From Brevundimonas sp. (GTDB lineage: Bacteria > Pseudomonadota > Alphaproteobacteria > Caulobacterales > Caulobacteraceae), in the NCBI RefSeq assembly GCF_030682035.1, contig NZ_JAUXQZ010000031.1, forward strand, positions 84,991 through 148,990: a DNA stretch of 64,000 nucleotides. Reading direction: 5' to 3'. Under the pieces are notes generated by a model that was given only the letters and a program-made list of their open reading frames with translations, was not told where the DNA came from and searched no databases. Of the stretch, positions 60,684 through 64,000 are shown in pieces. The stretch's first letter is position 1; every line of letters starts with the position of its first letter. Both the position numbers and the translations under genes were made by a program.

Positions 60684-62501
60684 ATGGTTGAATCTGACGG
60701 CATCGGCAAGTCGATCCACGGCGAACCCGGCGCCGGCGAGGCCGCGCAGGCTCTGCGCGCGATTCTCCAGACCCAATATCTTCGCTACCTGATCATCGGC
60801 ACCTGGGCCCTGGGCCTGCTGGCGACGGTCGGATTCACCCCCGCGGCCCTGTGGTTCGTCGGCACCGTCGCCGCCGGCGCCATCCGGGGCGCGGTCGAGA
60901 AGCGGATCAGCAACCGGGTCGGCACGGGCTGGGGTCTCATATTCCCCGCCGTCGCCACCGCGACCACCGCCGCCTGGGCCACGGCCCCCCTGATCGCCTG
61001 GTATTCCGGTCACCTCTTCGGCCCCGCCCTCGCCGCGACCCTGCTCGTCTGCGGCTATGTGCTGGTGTTCTCGCAGCTGCGCAGTTCGTGGCGGCAGGCC
61101 CTGGTCATCTCATCGCCCTATGGGGTGGCGGCTTCGGTCATCCTGATCGGCATGTGGGGCGGACCGTTGTTCTGGCCCTTCCTCGCCGTCTTCCCCCTGG
61201 CCGCCTCGGGCCTGGTGGTGCTGGTCATGATGACCATGCTGCGCGAGGAGCGGATCCGGGCCTTCCAGGAGCATCAGGCCCATCTGATTGGGGAGCTTGA
61301 GGCCGCGCGCGACAAGGCCAACGCCGCCAGCGACGCCAAGTCCAACTTCCTCGGCGTCATTTCGCACGAGCTGCGCACGCCGATGAACGGCGTCCTCGGC
61401 GCCGCCCAACTGCTTGGGGCGACCCGACTGGAGCCGACCCAGCGCGAGTATCTGTCGATTATTCGCAACTCGGGCGACAATCTGCTGAGCCTGCTCAACG
61501 ACATCCTCGACATGACCAAGATCGAGGCCGGCAAGATGACCTTCGAGACGGTCGATGTGTCGATCGAGGACCTGCACAAGCGGGTGACCGGCCCGTTCCA
61601 GGCCCAGGCCGAGGCCAAGGGCCTGACCTTCACCGCCCGCTTCGAGGGTGACATTCCGGCCGTGGTGCGCGCCGACCCGCTGCGCGTCTGCCAGGTCATT
61701 CACAACCTGCTCTCCAACGCGGTGAAATTCACCGACCAGGGCGAGGTTTCCTATCTGGTCCGCGGCGAGCGGCAGGAAAACGGCCGCGTGCGCTTCGACT
61801 TTGCGGTCACCGATTCCGGGGCCGGCATCTCGCCGGACGATCTGGAACGGCTGTTCCAGCCCTTCACCCAGGTCGACGCCTCCTCGACGCGCCGCTTCGG
61901 CGGCACGGGCCTGGGTCTGACGATCTCGCGGCGCATGGCCAATATCATGGAGGGCGACATCAGCGTGGTGTCGACCCTGGGCGAGGGCTCAACCTTCACC
62001 TTCTCGGTCGAGACAGACGTGGTCGAATGGACCCGCCAGGCCGCCGCCGAGCCGATCCACGCCCAGATCGAGGACGGCCGGGCGCTGAGCGTCCTCGTGG
62101 TCGAGGACCATCCGGTCAACCGGATGATCCTGGAGGCCTGGATGGGCTCCGCCGGCCATGCCTCGGCCACGGCCGAGAACGGTCAGATCGCCATCGAGGC
62201 AGCCGGCGAGCAGCAATTCGACCTGATCATCATGGACGTGAACATGCCGGTGATGGACGGCCTGACCGCCACGCGGGCGATTCGAGCCGGTTCGGGGCCG
62301 AATCAGGACACGCCGATCGTCGTCCTGTCGGCTTCGGCTCGCCGTGAGGACCATGCAGCGGGGCTGGACGCCGGGGCTGACGCCTATCTGAACAAGCCCA
62401 TCGATTTCGCCGCCTTGGCCAAGGTCATGAACCGCGTCGGCGGCGGGCGAACGGCCATCCGGGCGCTGGTCGACAGCGGCGAGACAGCCGCGGCCGCTTG
62501 A
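60684..62501 (+). CDS. Hybrid sensor histidine kinase with C-terminal receiver
   Basis: A 605-residue protein from ATG 60684. Several membrane helices occur at about 34-180 (no large periplasmic domain), then a kinase core with His228 in VISHELRTPMNG, N-box NLLSNAVKFTDQG and GGTGLGLTISRRM; the C-terminal receiver has Asp518 in LIIMDVNMP and LSASARREDH. It therefore may relay phosphate to a histidine-phosphotransfer protein. The frame starts at 60603 but the first 27 residues look non-coding. It follows bolA by 101 bases on the same strand. Confidence 0.92.
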   Translation: MVESDGIGKSIHGEPGAGEAAQALRAILQTQYLRYLIIGTWALGLLATVGFTPAALWFVGTVAAGAIRGAVEKRISNRVGTGWGLIFPAVATATTAAWATAPLIAWYSGHLFGPALAATLLVCGYVLVFSQLRSSWRQALVISSPYGVAASVILIGMWGGPLFWPFLAVFPLAASGLVVLVMMTMLREERIRAFQEHQAHLIGELEAARDKANAASDAKSNFLGVISHELRTPMNGVLGAAQLLGATRLEPTQREYLSIIRNSGDNLLSLLNDILDMTKIEAGKMTFETVDVSIEDLHKRVTGPFQAQAEAKGLTFTARFEGDIPAVVRADPLRVCQVIHNLLSNAVKFTDQGEVSYLVRGERQENGRVRFDFAVTDSGAGISPDDLERLFQPFTQVDASSTRRFGGTGLGLTISRRMANIMEGDISVVSTLGEGSTFTFSVETDVVEWTRQAAAEPIHAQIEDGRALSVLVVEDHPVNRMILEAWMGSAGHASATAENGQIAIEAAGEQQFDLIIMDVNMPVMDGLTATRAIRAGSGPNQDTPIVVLSASARREDHAAGLDAGADAYLNKPIDFAALAKVMNRVGGGRTAIRALVDSGETAAAA

Positions 62502-62574
62502 TCCGGGCCGTACGTCGGCAGCGGAAGCGACGTGGCCCTCGCCACCATCGCCGGCCTTTTCAACCGAGGCCCCG

Positions 62575-63180
62575 TCAGCGGCTCGCCTGTCGCCATCCCG
62601 GGTCACGTTCACCGGTCAGTCCGCACAGTTGCAGAAAGCCGATCACCGCCGCCGTCCGGGCCGGCGTGGGCCGGGCCAGGAACAGCTGTGCAGCCGCCTC
62701 GGCGCGGGCCACCAGCGGCAGGACGACCCAGCGGTCGGGGAAGCGCCGGACGTCGATGTGCGGATCGGCCTTGAGATGCGGGCAATAGCGCAGCGACCGG
62801 TCGACACAGGCGCGGTGCAGGGGGGCGATGGCGCCGGCATCGACCAATATGCTGTCGTCGGTCAGGTCTGTCGGCAGCCTGTGGCCTCGCCCGTCCGCCC
62901 GCAGGCGGCCGGCGGTCACTGGATGCGCCACCTGGGTCCAGCGGTCCTCCGCCCCGGTCGGCTGGCCGCACATCGGACACAGCATGTCCCTGACCGACAG
63001 CCGCTGCCGCACGGCATGGTTCTGGGAATACAGCGGCTTGCCTTGACCGGGATTGTCCGCCTGAAGGATAGCCAGCGCGCCGCCGACGGAAGGGCAGGGG
63101 CCTACCCCGAGGGGCGGCTCGCCGGTCCAACTGGTGACCCAGGGCACGTCGACGCCGGCCTTTAGTGACGATGCCTTCAT
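62575..63180 (-). CDS. Unknown protein with one CxxC motif
   Basis: A 201-residue protein from the ATG at 63180. The central segment MLCPMCGQPTGAEDRWTQVAHP has a CxxC pair and an Asp/His set that could bind a metal, and the C-terminal half has SLRYCPHLKADPHIDVRRFP with a further cysteine. The rest is Arg/Ala-rich. I recognise no family. The longer open frame to 63963 is a shadow of the channel gene. It is divergent from the MscS gene. Confidence 0.6.
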   Translation of the reverse strand: MKASSLKAGVDVPWVTSWTGEPPLGVGPCPSVGGALAILQADNPGQGKPLYSQNHAVRQRLSVRDMLCPMCGQPTGAEDRWTQVAHPVTAGRLRADGRGHRLPTDLTDDSILVDAGAIAPLHRACVDRSLRYCPHLKADPHIDVRRFPDRWVVLPLVARAEAAAQLFLARPTPARTAAVIGFLQLCGLTGERDPGWRQASR

Positions 63181-63291
63181 CGGAACCCCCCGGATCAATC
63201 CTGCGCGCCCGCGCGCCCGCGCTGCCGCAGTCGAGCAGCGTTTGCGGACCGCCGGGGTTCCAAATCGGAGCAGAGGCGTTAGACCCGGCGC

Positions 63292-64000
63292 ATGGCGTCC
63301 CGCATTCCTACCCTGAACGAAGCCGTCTCCGCGGGTGAAAAAGCCGCCGCCGTCGATACGGCCATGATCGCCAAGTTGACGGATATGGCCGGCGACTTCG
63401 CCGTCAATCTGTCGATCGCCCTGATCATCATGGTCGCCACCGTGCTGGCGTCGCGGTGGCTCTCGGGGATCACGCGACGGATGCTGTCGCGGGTCCGGGG
63501 CTTCCAACATGACCGGACGGTGGTCAGCTTCGTCGTTCAGGTGGTTCGGGTCGTTGTCTATATCGTCGGCTTCATCGCCGTGCTCCAGCGGCTGGGCGTC
63601 CAGACCACCTCGATCATTGCGGTCCTGGGGGCCGCCTCGCTGGCGGTCGGTCTGGCCTTGCAGGGCACGCTGTCTAACGTCGCGGCGGGTGTGCTGTTGC
63701 TGGTGTTGCGCCCCTACAAGGTCGGCGACATCATCGAGGTCGGCGGGGCCCAAGGCACGGTGCAGCGCCTTGACCTGTTCGTGACCCAGATGTCGAACGC
63801 CAACAATCACAAGATCGTCGTGCCTAACTCCAAGGTGCTGGGCGACGTCATCGTCAACCTCACGGGCCAGAAGACGCGGCGCATCGAGATCCTGTTCAAC
63901 GTCGGCTACAGCGCCAACCTGAAACAGGCGACGGCGGTGATCGCGGGCGTGGCGGAGGCGCATGAAGGGGTGCTGCCGGATCCGGAACCCTGGGCCGGGG
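63292..64000 (+). CDS. Small-conductance mechanosensitive channel (MscS family), 5' part
   Basis: The N-terminal 236 residues of an MscS-type channel; it runs past the window end. Helices occur near 40-65 and 85-110, and the pore helix VLGAASLAVGLALQGTLSNVAAG (in two pieces) is the MscS hallmark, followed by the beta domain with RPYKVGDIIEVGGAQGTVQ and the VVPNSKVLGDVIVNLT stretch. It opens under membrane tension to release ions in osmotic downshock. The start ATG is in a divergent gap of 111 bases. Confidence 0.93.
   Translation, partial: MASRIPTLNEAVSAGEKAAAVDTAMIAKLTDMAGDFAVNLSIALIIMVATVLASRWLSGITRRMLSRVRGFQHDRTVVSFVVQVVRVVVYIVGFIAVLQRLGVQTTSIIAVLGAASLAVGLALQGTLSNVAAGVLLLVLRPYKVGDIIEVGGAQGTVQRLDLFVTQMSNANNHKIVVPNSKVLGDVIVNLTGQKTRRIEILFNVGYSANLKQATAVIAGVAEAHEGVLPDPEPWAG

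Overview
The window looks like chromosomal DNA of a high-GC alphaproteobacterium of the Caulobacteraceae, most likely Brevundimonas or a close relative. This is inferred from the very GC-rich codon usage, the periplasmic/TonB-receptor-rich content, the BolA / J-domain / CobS neighbourhood, the ClpS-ClpA pair, a phasin, tandem cold-shock genes and a large glycan-uptake locus. I see no prophage, integrase, transposase gene, CRISPR array, rRNA or tRNA.

Layout. 1-7.3 kb: end of proC, a periplasmic protein, an EnvZ/OmpR-type two-component pair, ilvE, a DUF4349-type lipoprotein gene broken by an in-frame amber codon, a CNT nucleoside transporter and a glutathione transferase. 7.3-12.5 kb: a tight five-gene minus-strand operon (thiolase/KAS III, OleD-like reductase, lactonase-like metallo-beta-lactamase fold protein, adenylate-forming enzyme, ATP-grasp ligase). 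It has the look of a small biosynthetic pathway and is my best candidate for an undescribed system. 12.5-24.6 kb: Nudix hydrolase and RNase R, a reverse-transsulfuration pair (CBS + cystathionine gamma-synthase/lyase), an atypically AT-rich orphan ORF, two cold-shock genes with a duplicated leader, a TorF-like porin, a nitronate monooxygenase, queF behind a strong G-quadruplex-like tract, an esterase and a membrane LytTR regulator. 24.7-29.4 kb: DUF817 protein, FAD oxidoreductase, receiver protein and carboxylesterase, separated by inverted-repeat islands.

29.4-43.0 kb: a glycan utilisation locus: GH1 beta-glucosidase, divergent LacI regulator with a visible operator, TonB-dependent receptor, GH144/glycoamylase-type Tat lipoprotein, Tat-lipoprotein solute-binding protein, two ABC permeases (no ATPase gene) and a 1062-residue secreted discoidin plus alpha-toroid glycosidase. 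The parts fit together as outer-membrane import, periplasmic trimming, inner-membrane import and cytoplasmic hydrolysis of a beta-glucan. 43.2-54.1 kb: core genes dnaB, rplI-rpsR-rpsF, a TonB receptor, a D,D-carboxypeptidase with SPOR domain, a phasin, clpS and clpA. 54.1-64.0 kb: CHASE4 histidine kinase, second TorF-like porin, CsbD-like protein, DUF2239 protein, a MITE-like repeat next to a possible very small transcription unit, cobS, J-domain protein, BolA, a hybrid histidine kinase, an unknown protein and the start of an MscS channel.

Many intergenic gaps carry families of perfect hairpins (REP-like), some repeated in several places in the window. Functions are assigned from motifs read by eye; no database search was run.
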